A DNA stretch of 58,216 nucleotides from NCBI GenBank assembly GCA_964428895.1, contig CAYRZU010000012.1, forward strand, positions 1-58,216. The letters run 5' to 3'. This stretch comes from HyVt-337 sp964428895. GTDB taxonomy: Bacteria > Planctomycetota > Phycisphaerae > SM23-33. Positions 17,420 to 25,869 of this stretch are shown here, piece by piece. The position numbers and the translations under genes were made by a program. Below the pieces are notes generated by a model, which saw nothing but the letters and a program-made list of their open reading frames with translations, did no database searches and had not been told where the DNA came from. Position 1 is the first letter of the stretch, and each line of letters opens with the position of its first letter.

Positions 17420-18787
17420 TCAATTGCCGGTCGGCGTGGCGGCATCTGCCCCGGCACGGGACACGTGATTGTTCAGCCGAAGCTTGCGGCCGGTAAGGCG
17501 GGGGTAGATCAACTCAAACGCCACCGACCCCCCGGCCATGGCGCAGAAAATCCACAACGCATGCGGATCGGCCTGATACGTCTTGATCAGTAGCATCACC
17601 AACGCCGTCATGCACGCCAGTGCAGCGATGCCCGTGATTGCCCGGTTGGCCCGGGCGGCCGGGCCCAACTTGAAGGCGGCGGCGTTGACAGCGGTAAAGA
17701 CAACCAGGAAGCCGGCGCTGCCCATGATGGCGATAGAGTGCAGGTCCACCAGGTTCGCTAGCAGCAGCGACAACACCGTGGTCGCCACCACGCCGACGAT
17801 CGGCCGATGCCATGTCTGCCGATCCAAGAACTCCGGCAGTTCGCCGTCAGTGGCCAGGCTGTACCCCAACCGAGCGTTGCCATAGATCGTCGCGTTGATG
17901 GCCGAGAACGTCGCCATCAACGCCGAGATCGACACCACCACGAACCCGGTCTGACCCAAGGCAGGCTTGGCGGCCTCGGCCAGGGCGTAGTCTTTGCTGG
18001 CGGCGATCACGCTGGCCGACACGGACCCCACCGTGATGGCGGCGACCAGGATATATAGAAGGATGACGAACCCCACGCAGCTATAGAACGCCCACGGCAG
18101 CGTACGCCGTGGGTTGCGAACGTCGGCCCCGGCGTTGGCGATCAGTTCGAACCCCTCGTAGGCGACGAAGATCACCATACCCCCGACCACGAGCGACAGG
18201 GGGTCCCCCCAGGTGCTGGGGACCATCTTGGCCGTATCCACGTACGGCGCGCCGGCAGCGACGACCACGCTCAGTAACGCCAGTTTCACGATGACGACGA
18301 TGGTTTCGGACCTGCTGACAATCTGGGAGTTCAGGATGTTGATAATCGCCGGGATCACGATGCCGGCGCTGATGAAAACGTGCTTCTGCCAAGGTTGAAC
18401 GTTGGAGAAGAATGTCCCCGCATACGAACCGAACGCCGACGCATAGAGGGCGATCGTCACCAAGTAACTGAGCCACAACATCAGGTTCAGCGACCCCGTC
18501 GCCAGATCGATCCCGAACGCCCGATCGAGGAAGACCACCGTTCCGCCCGCACAGGGGTAGCGGACCGACAGCTTCGCGTAGGCGTAACTGGTCAGCAGCG
18601 CGATCACCCCCGCAATCGCGAAGGCCACCGGCGTGCCCCCCCCGGCCAGCATCACCGCGGTGCCGAGCACGGCGAAGATGCCACCACCGACCATGCCGCC
18701 GACCCCGATCGCGGCGGCGCCCAAGATGCCGATGCCTCTTGATCGGTCGCTGTCGGCCGGACCTGCCGCGCCGTCCGTTCGGCTCAT
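17420..18787 (-). CDS. APC-family amino acid permease
   Basis: A 455-residue inner-membrane transporter of the amino acid-polyamine-organocation superfamily. Around twelve hydrophobic spans are visible. The first carries the substrate-site signature GAAAIGVGGMVGGGIFAVLG, and span 2-3 reads LLTSYAYAKLSVRYPCAGG. Loop motifs such as NAGADVRNPRRTLPWAFY match cationic or small amino acid permeases. ATG 18787 has GGGAG seven bases upstream; the longer frame adds 15 residues with no match. It lies upstream of pap on the same strand. Substrate cannot be told from sequence. Confidence 0.85.
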   Translation of the reverse strand: MSRTDGAAGPADSDRSRGIGILGAAAIGVGGMVGGGIFAVLGTAVMLAGGGTPVAFAIAGVIALLTSYAYAKLSVRYPCAGGTVVFLDRAFGIDLATGSLNLMLWLSYLVTIALYASAFGSYAGTFFSNVQPWQKHVFISAGIVIPAIINILNSQIVSRSETIVVIVKLALLSVVVAAGAPYVDTAKMVPSTWGDPLSLVVGGMVIFVAYEGFELIANAGADVRNPRRTLPWAFYSCVGFVILLYILVAAITVGSVSASVIAASKDYALAEAAKPALGQTGFVVVSISALMATFSAINATIYGNARLGYSLATDGELPEFLDRQTWHRPIVGVVATTVLSLLLANLVDLHSIAIMGSAGFLVVFTAVNAAAFKLGPAARANRAITGIAALACMTALVMLLIKTYQADPHALWIFCAMAGGSVAFELIYPRLTGRKLRLNNHVSRAGADAATPTGN

Positions 18788-18927
18788 GAAGTACTCCCGT
18801 ATGGCATGGGACGCTATCCTACTCCGCGCCACGGCAGGCGAAAAGACCTTTGCCCGCGTTAGGCCATTTCCTCCCAGCGCCGTCTACGGTACAGTCCGCA
18901 CTCCCCAGCATCGTCAAAGGGACCGTC

Positions 18928-19782
18928 GTGAAACGAATCATCCACATGAGTGACCTGCACATCGGCGCTAACGTGCCCAAGGTCCGGAAGGATTTCGAAG
19001 ACGTCGCGGGCGCCCTGATCGCCAAACTGGGCGGCCGAGCCGCCGACCACATCATCGTCATCACCGGCGATCTGGTCGACGACGCTCATAACTGCCCCCG
19101 CCAACGCAACCGCGCCGCCGCTCAACTCGAGCGACTGCAGGCCGCCGGATTCGCCAATATCCTCATCGCCCCGGGCAATCACGATTACGGCTCGGGCAAG
19201 GTTGGCTACAAAGGCCTTGTCCAATCCTTCAAGGAGCACTTCTTCGGCCCGGACGGTCAGACCTTCATCGCCGACAGCAGCCACCACAACTACGACGCCC
19301 ACACCACCTACCCCAAGCTGAACGTCATCGACCGCCTGGCCTTTATCGGCCTGGACTCCATGGCCGACGAACTGAACTGGCACGACCGCCTCTTTGCCCA
19401 GGGAGAACTGGGCCGGCCCCAACTGGAACGTCTGGCAGTTCTACTCAACAGCGACGCGGTCGCCGCCTGCGACAAGCGGATCGTCTATCTCCATCATCAC
19501 CCGTTCGGCTACAGGCCGACCCATCAACTCCGAGATTCCTCCGCGCTGCAGCGAATCGTCACCGACCGGGTCGACGTCCTCTTGTTCGGCCATCGTCACC
19601 AGGGGAAGCCCCACCACGGCGAATGCGGTATCCCCCGCTGCTACGACGCCGGGAGCGCCACCGGCAAGCAGCGCCCCCTGCTCCTACGCCCCCTGATCGG
19701 CCGAAGCGCCGCCGCCACGCGTGTCATTGATCTGACGAAAGATCCCGGTTCAGACGAGATGCTCGATCTGTTGAACCCCTAG
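18928..19782 (+). CDS. Calcineurin-like metallophosphoesterase
   Basis: A 284-residue phosphoesterase with all binuclear-metal motifs in order: SDLHIG (D and H ligands, near residue 9), ITGDLVDDAHN, APGNHDYG, LHHHPFGYRP and GHRHQGKPHH. This is the layout of the Icc/CpdA-like group, whose members hydrolyse cyclic nucleotides or other phosphodiesters; the substrate here is not known. The start is taken as GTG 18928, with AAAGGGA seven bases upstream. The open frame to its left adds residues without similarity. No signal peptide, so cytoplasmic. It is divergent from the APC permease. Confidence 0.88.
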   Translation: MKRIIHMSDLHIGANVPKVRKDFEDVAGALIAKLGGRAADHIIVITGDLVDDAHNCPRQRNRAAAQLERLQAAGFANILIAPGNHDYGSGKVGYKGLVQSFKEHFFGPDGQTFIADSSHHNYDAHTTYPKLNVIDRLAFIGLDSMADELNWHDRLFAQGELGRPQLERLAVLLNSDAVAACDKRIVYLHHHPFGYRPTHQLRDSSALQRIVTDRVDVLLFGHRHQGKPHHGECGIPRCYDAGSATGKQRPLLLRPLIGRSAAATRVIDLTKDPGSDEMLDLLNP

Positions 19783-19795
19783 GACGCGCCCGGTC

Positions 19796-20524
19796 CTACA
19801 CGCACCACCAATGCTCCGGCGTAATGGCCGGAAGATTGAATGCTCTCTGGTCTTCCGGGAGAGAGTCCAGCATTTGCTTGGCCTTGGCGCCAATGGCGGC
19901 CGAGGCCAGTTCCACGTTCCGCTCGCCGACCGCGGCGGAGGCATGCTCGCGCGGATCCAGGCCGCCAATGCCGTGCGGTGGGCTCATGTCGTCCGCCAGC
20001 GGCCCGTCGCCGAGTTCGGCCATGTCCACCAGATGCGGATAGAAGTACATCATGTTCGATGTCTCCCACTTGGCGGCATGGTCGGTGGCGGATTCATCAC
20101 ACATACTCAGCGTGACCTCCCACATGCCCATCCCCGCTACCGTGCCGTCCGCCGTCACCGGCGACAGGGCGGCGTTGATCATGTCGATCTGCTCGACCAC
20201 GTTATGGCCGGACACGCCGATGATCACGCGAAAGCCCGTTCGTTTGAGCCGTTGGAACAGCGTCGTCACGACGGGGACCAGCAACGCCTGATCGAAGCCC
20301 TCATGGAAGAACACCGGCGGGTAGACCACGCCGCCAAACTGCTCAGCCGTCTTGACCAATATCGCGTGGGCCTTGAGCGCATCGTTGCCGAGCGGCAAAT
20401 GTCGGCCATGCCATTCGATTAACCCGAACGGCACGTAGACCACGGGGAACGCCCGGGCCGCCGCCTCCAGTTGGCCCGGCCGCAGGAACTGCATCTGAAC
20501 GCCTTCGGATAGTTCTGGAGTCAT
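19796..20524 (-). CDS. Creatininase-family amidohydrolase
   Basis: A 242-residue protein of the creatininase family, metal-dependent cyclic amidases that include creatinine amidohydrolase and related enzymes. Motifs seen: FGLIEWHGRHLPLGND (metal ligands E37, H39 and D48), SGHNV near residue 106 in place of the usual NGHGGN, and HAAKWETSNMM with the family's conserved Glu near 154. The altered NGHGGN motif suggests a substrate other than creatinine. ATG 20524 follows AAGGACAGG. Same strand as the DUF456 and DUF6259 genes upstream, 27 bp away, so probably one operon. Confidence 0.82.
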   Translation of the reverse strand: MTPELSEGVQMQFLRPGQLEAAARAFPVVYVPFGLIEWHGRHLPLGNDALKAHAILVKTAEQFGGVVYPPVFFHEGFDQALLVPVVTTLFQRLKRTGFRVIIGVSGHNVVEQIDMINAALSPVTADGTVAGMGMWEVTLSMCDESATDHAAKWETSNMMYFYPHLVDMAELGDGPLADDMSPPHGIGGLDPREHASAAVGERNVELASAAIGAKAKQMLDSLPEDQRAFNLPAITPEHWWCV

Positions 20525-20551
20525 GGACCTGTCCTTCCTTAGAGCGGCCCG

Positions 20552-21070
20552 TCAGGGCCAAAACGCCGCAACGGCAATAATCAGCCAGATAACACAACCG
20601 AGGATGAATTTCACCACGGTCCCGATCAGCACACCCGCCCCGGCCGCAGCCCCACTTCGGGCGGATTCCTCGGTCTGACGATCCGTGAACCACTGTTCGA
20701 ACAGGAACGCTCCAGCGGCAGCGCCCACCGCGGCCCCGACCAAGGTGCCCACCACCGGAATCGGAATCACCACCGTGCCCACCAGCCCGCCCGGCAAGCC
20801 GCCCAGCAAGGCGCCGATACTGCCCTTCCGAGTACCGCCCGATTTTCGAACGGCCACCGCCGACGTGAAGAACTCCACCAACTCTCCGATCAGGGCCAGG
20901 ACGCAAATGGCAATCAGCACGTAGATCGAGAACATCCCCGCATCCCACTGCCAGATCGCCACGCCAATCGTCGCCGCAATCATCAACCAGTTCCCCGGCA
21001 ATAGAAACAGCGTCATCACCAGGAACCCGGCGTTAACACACACCAGCAGGATGGCCCAGACGTAGATCAT
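20552..21070 (-). CDS. DUF456 family membrane protein
   Basis: A 172-residue inner-membrane protein with the DUF456 pattern: an N-terminal span ending FLLPGNWLMI, a second hydrophobic stretch, then the glycine-zipper core GALLGGLPGGLVGTVV and PVVGTLVGAAVGAAAGAFL. A short charged loop (TDRQTEESARSG) precedes a last span. No biochemical function is established for the family. It lies 11 bp after the DUF6259 gene and 27 bp before the creatininase gene on the same strand. Confidence 0.85.
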   Translation of the reverse strand: MIYVWAILLVCVNAGFLVMTLFLLPGNWLMIAATIGVAIWQWDAGMFSIYVLIAICVLALIGELVEFFTSAVAVRKSGGTRKGSIGALLGGLPGGLVGTVVIPIPVVGTLVGAAVGAAAGAFLFEQWFTDRQTEESARSGAAAGAGVLIGTVVKFILGCVIWLIIAVAAFWP

Positions 21071-21081
21071 GCCGACATCTT

Positions 21082-23175
21082 CTATCTGACGATCTTGTAT
21101 CCGCCTTCATTCTGCTTGAGGGAGACAGTGAAGGTACGTTTCTTCTTGCCCAAGTCTAAAGCGGCCAGGTCCAGCTTGATCTTGGCGTTGCGGACGTTCC
21201 GCTTGGCGTAGTAGATGATAGTGGCGCCAGCCTCGTCCGCGTAGACCTTGGCGACCAGATTGGGGGTGCTGACGGTCAGGCCCGTATCGTCCCTGAAGCC
21301 CTGCGGGAAGCCGGGCGCCTCTTTCGCACGCAGTTCCTGACGGATGCGGGTGTACTGGCGGATGGGCTCGTCCAGCGCCTTGGGCCACCGCGTTGACGCA
21401 TCGAAACCGTAGTAGCCACCGACCAGGAGGGAATTAACCAGACAGGTCTGCACATCGTCGACCACCCACTTCTCCTTGAAGGCGGTGTAGGCGATCGGGC
21501 GGTAGGGAAAGGTGTAGCGGACGATCTCCATGGCCCGTCGGCCGGTCTCGGGCTCGCCGTCCCAACCGGACCAGACATCGCACCAGCGCGTGGGCAGGTC
21601 ACTGGCGCACTCCGTCCACAGCAGCACCGGCCGATCCTTCGGATAGCCCTTGCGGAACGCGTGGAGGATTTCGAGCGTGGCGGCGGTGTGGCTGCCCAGC
21701 ATGGTCGGGCCATCTGTGCCGTGGCGATGCTCGGGCCGGGTACAGACCAGGTACTGCGTGGGGCCTTGGTCGAGCATCACACCGTCGCAATTGACCGACG
21801 CGTAGCCGGGGATGTAATGATCGGCCCACAGCTTCTGCCAAGCGTCGGTGTCCATGCAGGCGTTGTTGCCGATGCCGTACCAGATGACATTCTCGTGGTC
21901 GTGGCCGGTCTCGGCCGCGGGGACATAGTCGTTGGCGTCGCAGTGATTGTAGAACAAGTGCGTAAACAGCAGCATCGAGCCGATGCCCATGTCCTGGAGC
22001 TGGCCCGCCATGGTCTCATAGGCGGCGATGGCCTTTTCGGCTTTGGGGCCGGTCATGCCGCGGGGGAAATGGTCGGGCCAATTCAACGGGCTGTGCCACA
22101 ACGCCAGAATGCCCGTCATGAAGCTCTCGGGATCAACGCCCGAACGTTTGATGATGGCGTCGAACGCGGGCGGGATATCTTTGAACTTCTTGGTCCCGTC
22201 CTTATCGATGGTCATGCTGTAGTAGGCCGTCAGATCGACCTTCTTGGCGGCCTCGTGGGTACCCTCCCAATCGAGGAAGTCTCCCTTGAAGTGCTGCTCG
22301 TATTCGGTGCGGTAGATGTCGGCCATGCGGTGCCAGTCGCCCGCATGCGGGGCGAGGATCCATGGGTCCGTCTTGAACCGCTGCCCCGGGGCGAGGCCGT
22401 AGATGCCGCCCACGGTGGCGAGAGTCTCATTGGCCTTGCCGTGGATGAGATTGAACAGCTGCCAATTGAAGGCCATGCCTTTCGTGGGGTCCGGCGCCAG
22501 GCGGTTGGGAATGGCCGGCTCGGACTGAAGGTTGAAGAACATCGTCAGCCCTTGCTTGTTGAGATAGCCGATGCCGATCCCGCCCTCGGGACCATACAGA
22601 TCGATCCAGCCGCACACCATGCAGCCCTGGCTACCGAAGATCGGATAGCCGAACGTCTCGCGATCCTTGAAGAATTTGCGGGGGTTGTCCCAAATCGTCC
22701 CTAGCGACCAGTCGGGAATGGCCAGATGCTCTTTCTTGGGGTCGGCGTCGGCCACGAGACCGCCCCAACCGGAATAGAGATTGGTGATCGTGTATTGACT
22801 GCCGTTTTCGACGTCGGCCGTGATCAGGAAGTGGTCGCACCCATCCTTTAATGTGACGTCCACCGTCAGATTGACGCCCGACGGCGTCCCGCCGGTGGCG
22901 AACATGTTCTTGTAGCGCAGGCGGAGCGTCTTAGAGCCCTTCCGCTTCATGATGCGATGGCTCGAGAGCGGCTGGGGATGACACTTCTCGGACGCGTTCA
23001 CTTCCACGCGGAGAATGTCCGGCGAGAACGCATCGCCCAGGCGCATGCCGAACGGCCAGATGCCCGCGTCCGGCCCGGACTTATGACTCAAACCCGTTTC
23101 CTTACAGATGATGTCCTGAAAGAAGCCGGTCTTGCTGTCGATCTTGAGCGCGACGCGATTGTTGCCGAATTGCAT
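21082..23175 (-). CDS. DUF6259-type protein, probably glycoside hydrolase-like
   Basis: A 697-residue protein resembling DUF6259 proteins, large carbohydrate-active-looking proteins common in Planctomycetota and other polysaccharide degraders. The first 250 residues are beta-rich (KIDSKTGFFQDIICKETGL, VTLKDGCDHFLITADVENGS). The middle resembles a TIM barrel with aromatic, acidic loops (DGVMLDQGPTQYLVC, VLLWTECASDLPTRWCD). A small C-terminal beta domain ends the protein. Candidate catalytic acids are the Asp of CDGVMLDQG and the Glu of LWTECAS, by analogy with GH36-like barrels. No signal peptide is visible, so the protein may be cytoplasmic. CGGAG precedes ATG 23175. It follows the GNAT gene by 24 bp. 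Confidence 0.68.
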   Translation of the reverse strand: MQFGNNRVALKIDSKTGFFQDIICKETGLSHKSGPDAGIWPFGMRLGDAFSPDILRVEVNASEKCHPQPLSSHRIMKRKGSKTLRLRYKNMFATGGTPSGVNLTVDVTLKDGCDHFLITADVENGSQYTITNLYSGWGGLVADADPKKEHLAIPDWSLGTIWDNPRKFFKDRETFGYPIFGSQGCMVCGWIDLYGPEGGIGIGYLNKQGLTMFFNLQSEPAIPNRLAPDPTKGMAFNWQLFNLIHGKANETLATVGGIYGLAPGQRFKTDPWILAPHAGDWHRMADIYRTEYEQHFKGDFLDWEGTHEAAKKVDLTAYYSMTIDKDGTKKFKDIPPAFDAIIKRSGVDPESFMTGILALWHSPLNWPDHFPRGMTGPKAEKAIAAYETMAGQLQDMGIGSMLLFTHLFYNHCDANDYVPAAETGHDHENVIWYGIGNNACMDTDAWQKLWADHYIPGYASVNCDGVMLDQGPTQYLVCTRPEHRHGTDGPTMLGSHTAATLEILHAFRKGYPKDRPVLLWTECASDLPTRWCDVWSGWDGEPETGRRAMEIVRYTFPYRPIAYTAFKEKWVVDDVQTCLVNSLLVGGYYGFDASTRWPKALDEPIRQYTRIRQELRAKEAPGFPQGFRDDTGLTVSTPNLVAKVYADEAGATIIYYAKRNVRNAKIKLDLAALDLGKKKRTFTVSLKQNEGGYKIVR

Positions 23176-23199
23176 GTTCGCTCCGTTCTAGCGGGTGGT

Positions 23200-23805
23200 T
23201 CAGACGCGCAAGGCCGGGTGTCGGCCGAGGTATTTCCGTAGCAGCTTGCGGATAGCGGGGTCTTCCGGGACGAAGCCGAAGTCGAGATACGTCTTGATCG
23301 CCGGTAGGCGGATCAGTTGCGTGCCAACGAAGGCCCGACGGTGGCCCAAGGCCTTCATGGTCTGCAGGCACACGGTCAGCAACGCCTTACCGAGCCCCCG
23401 GCCTTGGTGTTTGGGCAGGACCGCGTACCAATGGATCATGCCGTATCGTTTGCCCCGCTTGCGACACTGCCAGGCCGCCACCGTACCGACCGCTTCGCCT
23501 TTGACGGTCTCGGCGAACAGCACGCGCTTGCGGAGCACCTTGGGGTCGCGGCCGTAGTCGGCGTCGAACCCTTCCGGCGTGCCCCAGTCCCAGCCCTTCA
23601 CGGCCGCTGCTTGCCAGATGGTGGCCCAGTTCTCGCGATCCTTGCGATTCTGATAGGTGCGGATGCGGTAGCCGTCCGCCACCGGAAACACGGGGATGTT
23701 CTTGAGGTCCTTGCGGAAGGAGCAATAGGTGTAGTCCTTCCATTCCTGCAGTGTGGCGGGCCGTCTAAACGTCTTCCACCAATCGAGGGGGATCTCTGTG
23801 ATCAC
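23200..23805 (-). CDS. GNAT-family N-acetyltransferase
   Basis: A 201-residue protein of the GNAT fold, which moves an acetyl group from acetyl-CoA to an amine. The CoA pyrophosphate-binding motif A is clear: WYAVLPKHQGRGLGKALL (Q-x-x-G-x-G). Before it come core strands with TVAAWQC; after it FVGTQLIRLPAIKTYLDFGF, the usual end of the fold. Start GTG 23805 has AAAGGACGG just upstream and is preferred over ATG 23856, which falls inside a palindrome shared with the rarA promoter region. Acceptor unknown. It heads the minus-strand DUF6259-DUF456-creatininase run. Confidence 0.8.
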   Translation of the reverse strand: MITEIPLDWWKTFRRPATLQEWKDYTYCSFRKDLKNIPVFPVADGYRIRTYQNRKDRENWATIWQAAAVKGWDWGTPEGFDADYGRDPKVLRKRVLFAETVKGEAVGTVAAWQCRKRGKRYGMIHWYAVLPKHQGRGLGKALLTVCLQTMKALGHRRAFVGTQLIRLPAIKTYLDFGFVPEDPAIRKLLRKYLGRHPALRV

Positions 23806-23847
23806 GTTCCGTCCTTTCACCAACCGTCGCGATTGAAATGTGTCCGC

Positions 23848-23863
23848 CGCCGACATGTCGGCG
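23848..23863. promoter_or_regulatory. 16-bp perfect palindrome between GNAT gene and rarA
   Basis: CGCCGACATGTCGGCG is its own reverse complement. It lies between two divergent genes and 9 bp upstream of a TATAAT that points to rarA, in the place of the -35 region. This is a typical spot for a dimeric repressor. No regulator gene is adjacent. Confidence 0.45.
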
Positions 23864-23872
23864 ACGTGGGAG

Positions 23873-23878
23873 TATAAT
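23873..23878 (+). promoter_or_regulatory. Consensus -10 element directly before rarA
   Basis: A perfect TATAAT ends 7 bases before the GTG start codon of rarA. Transcription would begin at or within one or two bases of the GTG, so the message may be leaderless. No clear -35 hexamer; the palindrome occupies that region. Confidence 0.5.
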
Positions 23879-23885
23879 ACGCGGC

Positions 23886-25223
23886 GTGGACTTGCTTCGA
23901 AATGCTGAAGATGCGGCGATTGCGGCCAACGCTCCGCTGGCGGTTCGCATGCGCCCGACGGAGATCGACCAGATCGTCGGCCAGGATGCTTTCCTGGGTG
24001 AAGGCAAGATGCTGCGCCGAATGCTGCAGGCGGACCGGCTAACCAGCCTGGTCTTCCACGGGCCGCCAGGGTCGGGCAAGACCACGCTGGCTGAAGTGAT
24101 CGCCAACCACTGTTCGGCCGACTTCTACACCCTCAACGGCGCGTCGGCCTCGGTCAAGGACGTACGGGAGATCATCGAACGGGCCCGACCGGCCCTGGCC
24201 TCGGCCGGCAAACGAACGGTGCTCTTCATCGATGAACTCCACCGCTTCAACCGCGCCCAACAGGACGTGCTGCTCAACGACGTGGAGAACGGCGCCATCA
24301 TTCTCATAGGCGCCACGACCGAGAATCCGTTCTTCACCATCAATACGCCCCTGCTGAGTCGCTCGACCATCTTCCGGTTCGAGCCGCTCAGTGAGGGCGA
24401 TATCATTACACTGCTTCGGCGAACGCTGGCCGACACCGAACGCGGCCTGGGCCGATTCAACGTCAATGCCACCGACGAAGCCCTGGAACACCTGGCGACC
24501 ATCAGCGACGGCGACGCCCGCCGGGCCCTGACGGCGCTGGAAGTGGGCGTGCTCAGTCAGGAGCTGACCCAAGGCCAGATTGCCTTCGACCTGGCCGTCG
24601 CGCAGGAGTCGATCCAAACCAAGGCCGTCCACTACGACACCCACGGCGACCAGCACTACGACGCCGCCAGCGCCCTGATCAAGTCGATGCGAGGATCCGA
24701 CCCGGACGCGGCCGTCTATTGGCTCGCCCGGATGCTGGTCGCCGGTGAGGACCCGCGATTCATCGCCCGGCGAATCGCCATCCTGGCCAGCGAGGATGTC
24801 GGCAACGCCGACCCGCGGGCGATCTCCGTCGCCAATGCCGCCTTCCAGATCACCGAACGAATCGGCATGCCGGAGTGTCAGCTCACGCTCGCCCAGGCCG
24901 TCATCTACATGGCCTGCGCCCCCAAGAGCAACTCAGCCACCATGGCGATCAGCCAAGCCACCGACGACGTCAAGAACCAACGCACCGTGCCCGTGCCCAA
25001 GCACCTCCGCAACGCTCCCCACCCCGGCATGGCCGAGCAGTACGGCTACTCGAAAGGCTACCAGTACAGCCACAACTACGAAGGCGGCGTCAGCCCGGAC
25101 CAGGACTACCTCGGCGTCGACGCCACCTACTACACGCCCACCGAACGGGGATACGAAAAGCACATGGCCAAATACTTGGAGTGGGTCAAGCAGATGCAGA
25201 ACCAAACTCAAGAAGGCCGTTGA
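23886..25223 (+). CDS. rarA: Replication-associated recombination protein A (RarA/MgsA AAA+ ATPase)
   Basis: A 445-residue clamp-loader-like AAA+ ATPase that acts at stalled replication forks. The N-terminus carries PLAVRMRPTEIDQIVGQDAF, the normal RarA opening. Walker A GPPGSGKTT lies at about 59-67, Walker B as VLFIDELHRFNRAQQD and the sensor ATTENP follows. The C-terminal tetramerisation region has IASEDVGNADPRA-like sequence (ILASEDVGNADPRAI) and PKSNSATMAI. GTG 23886 is taken as the start; an ATG 16 codons upstream lies across the palindrome and adds residues without similarity. It appears to head a plus-strand set with the folate and transpeptidase genes. Confidence 0.95.
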   Translation: MDLLRNAEDAAIAANAPLAVRMRPTEIDQIVGQDAFLGEGKMLRRMLQADRLTSLVFHGPPGSGKTTLAEVIANHCSADFYTLNGASASVKDVREIIERARPALASAGKRTVLFIDELHRFNRAQQDVLLNDVENGAIILIGATTENPFFTINTPLLSRSTIFRFEPLSEGDIITLLRRTLADTERGLGRFNVNATDEALEHLATISDGDARRALTALEVGVLSQELTQGQIAFDLAVAQESIQTKAVHYDTHGDQHYDAASALIKSMRGSDPDAAVYWLARMLVAGEDPRFIARRIAILASEDVGNADPRAISVANAAFQITERIGMPECQLTLAQAVIYMACAPKSNSATMAISQATDDVKNQRTVPVPKHLRNAPHPGMAEQYGYSKGYQYSHNYEGGVSPDQDYLGVDATYYTPTERGYEKHMAKYLEWVKQMQNQTQEGR

Positions 25224-25255
25224 TTCGTCACCCGGTTGCCCAGGACACTACTAGC

Positions 25256-25858
25256 GTGAATCCCGCCAAACAGCGAATCCGAACTGAGATGCGACAGTTG
25301 CTCGCCCGCATGGACCCCGGCCTGCGGAGCACCAAGGGCTGCCTGGCCGCCGAGAAGGTCATCAAGCTGCCCGAGTTCCACGACGCTCACGTGGTGATGA
25401 TCTACCTGAACATCGAAACCGAGGTCGACACCGTGGCGATCGCCCTGGCGGCCTGGTCGGCCGAGAAGACCGTGCTCGTCCCGCGCGTCAGCATCGCCGA
25501 CCGTCACATGATCGCCCTGGAATGTCGCTCCCTGCACGCGGGCCTCATGCCGGGCAGCTACGGCATTCTCGAGCCCGTCGATGGTGAGCCCTGGCCGGTC
25601 GAAAGCATCGATTTTGTGGTCGTGCCAGGCCTGGCCTTCGATCGGCGAGGCCATCGCCTCGGTCAAGGCGCGGGGTTCTACGACCGCTTCCTGGCCACCG
25701 ACGGCATGCGAGCGGCGACATGCGCCCTTGCCTTCGGCGAACAGTTGATCGACGATGTTCCAGCCAGCGAAACCGATTGGCCGATGGATATCGTAGTGAC
25801 CGACCACGAAGTCATTCGGCCGGAACCCGGGGGCGGTCTCGGACGTCCAACCTCATAG
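25256..25858 (+). CDS. 5-formyltetrahydrofolate cyclo-ligase
   Basis: A 200-residue enzyme of the 5-FTHF cyclo-ligase family (MTHFS, the YgfA group). It converts 5-formyl-THF to 5,10-methenyl-THF with ATP, clearing an inhibitory folate. Family marks are the N-terminal KQRIRTEMRQLL, the VLVPRVS strand, GILEPVDG, and the nucleotide/folate motif VVVPGLAFDRRGHRLGQGAGFYDRF. GTG 25256 was chosen since the longer open frame overlaps rarA out of frame. It follows rarA by 32 bp and precedes the transpeptidase by 11 bp. Confidence 0.9.
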   Translation: MNPAKQRIRTEMRQLLARMDPGLRSTKGCLAAEKVIKLPEFHDAHVVMIYLNIETEVDTVAIALAAWSAEKTVLVPRVSIADRHMIALECRSLHAGLMPGSYGILEPVDGEPWPVESIDFVVVPGLAFDRRGHRLGQGAGFYDRFLATDGMRAATCALAFGEQLIDDVPASETDWPMDIVVTDHEVIRPEPGGGLGRPTS

Positions 25859-25869
25859 GAGTTTCGCCC

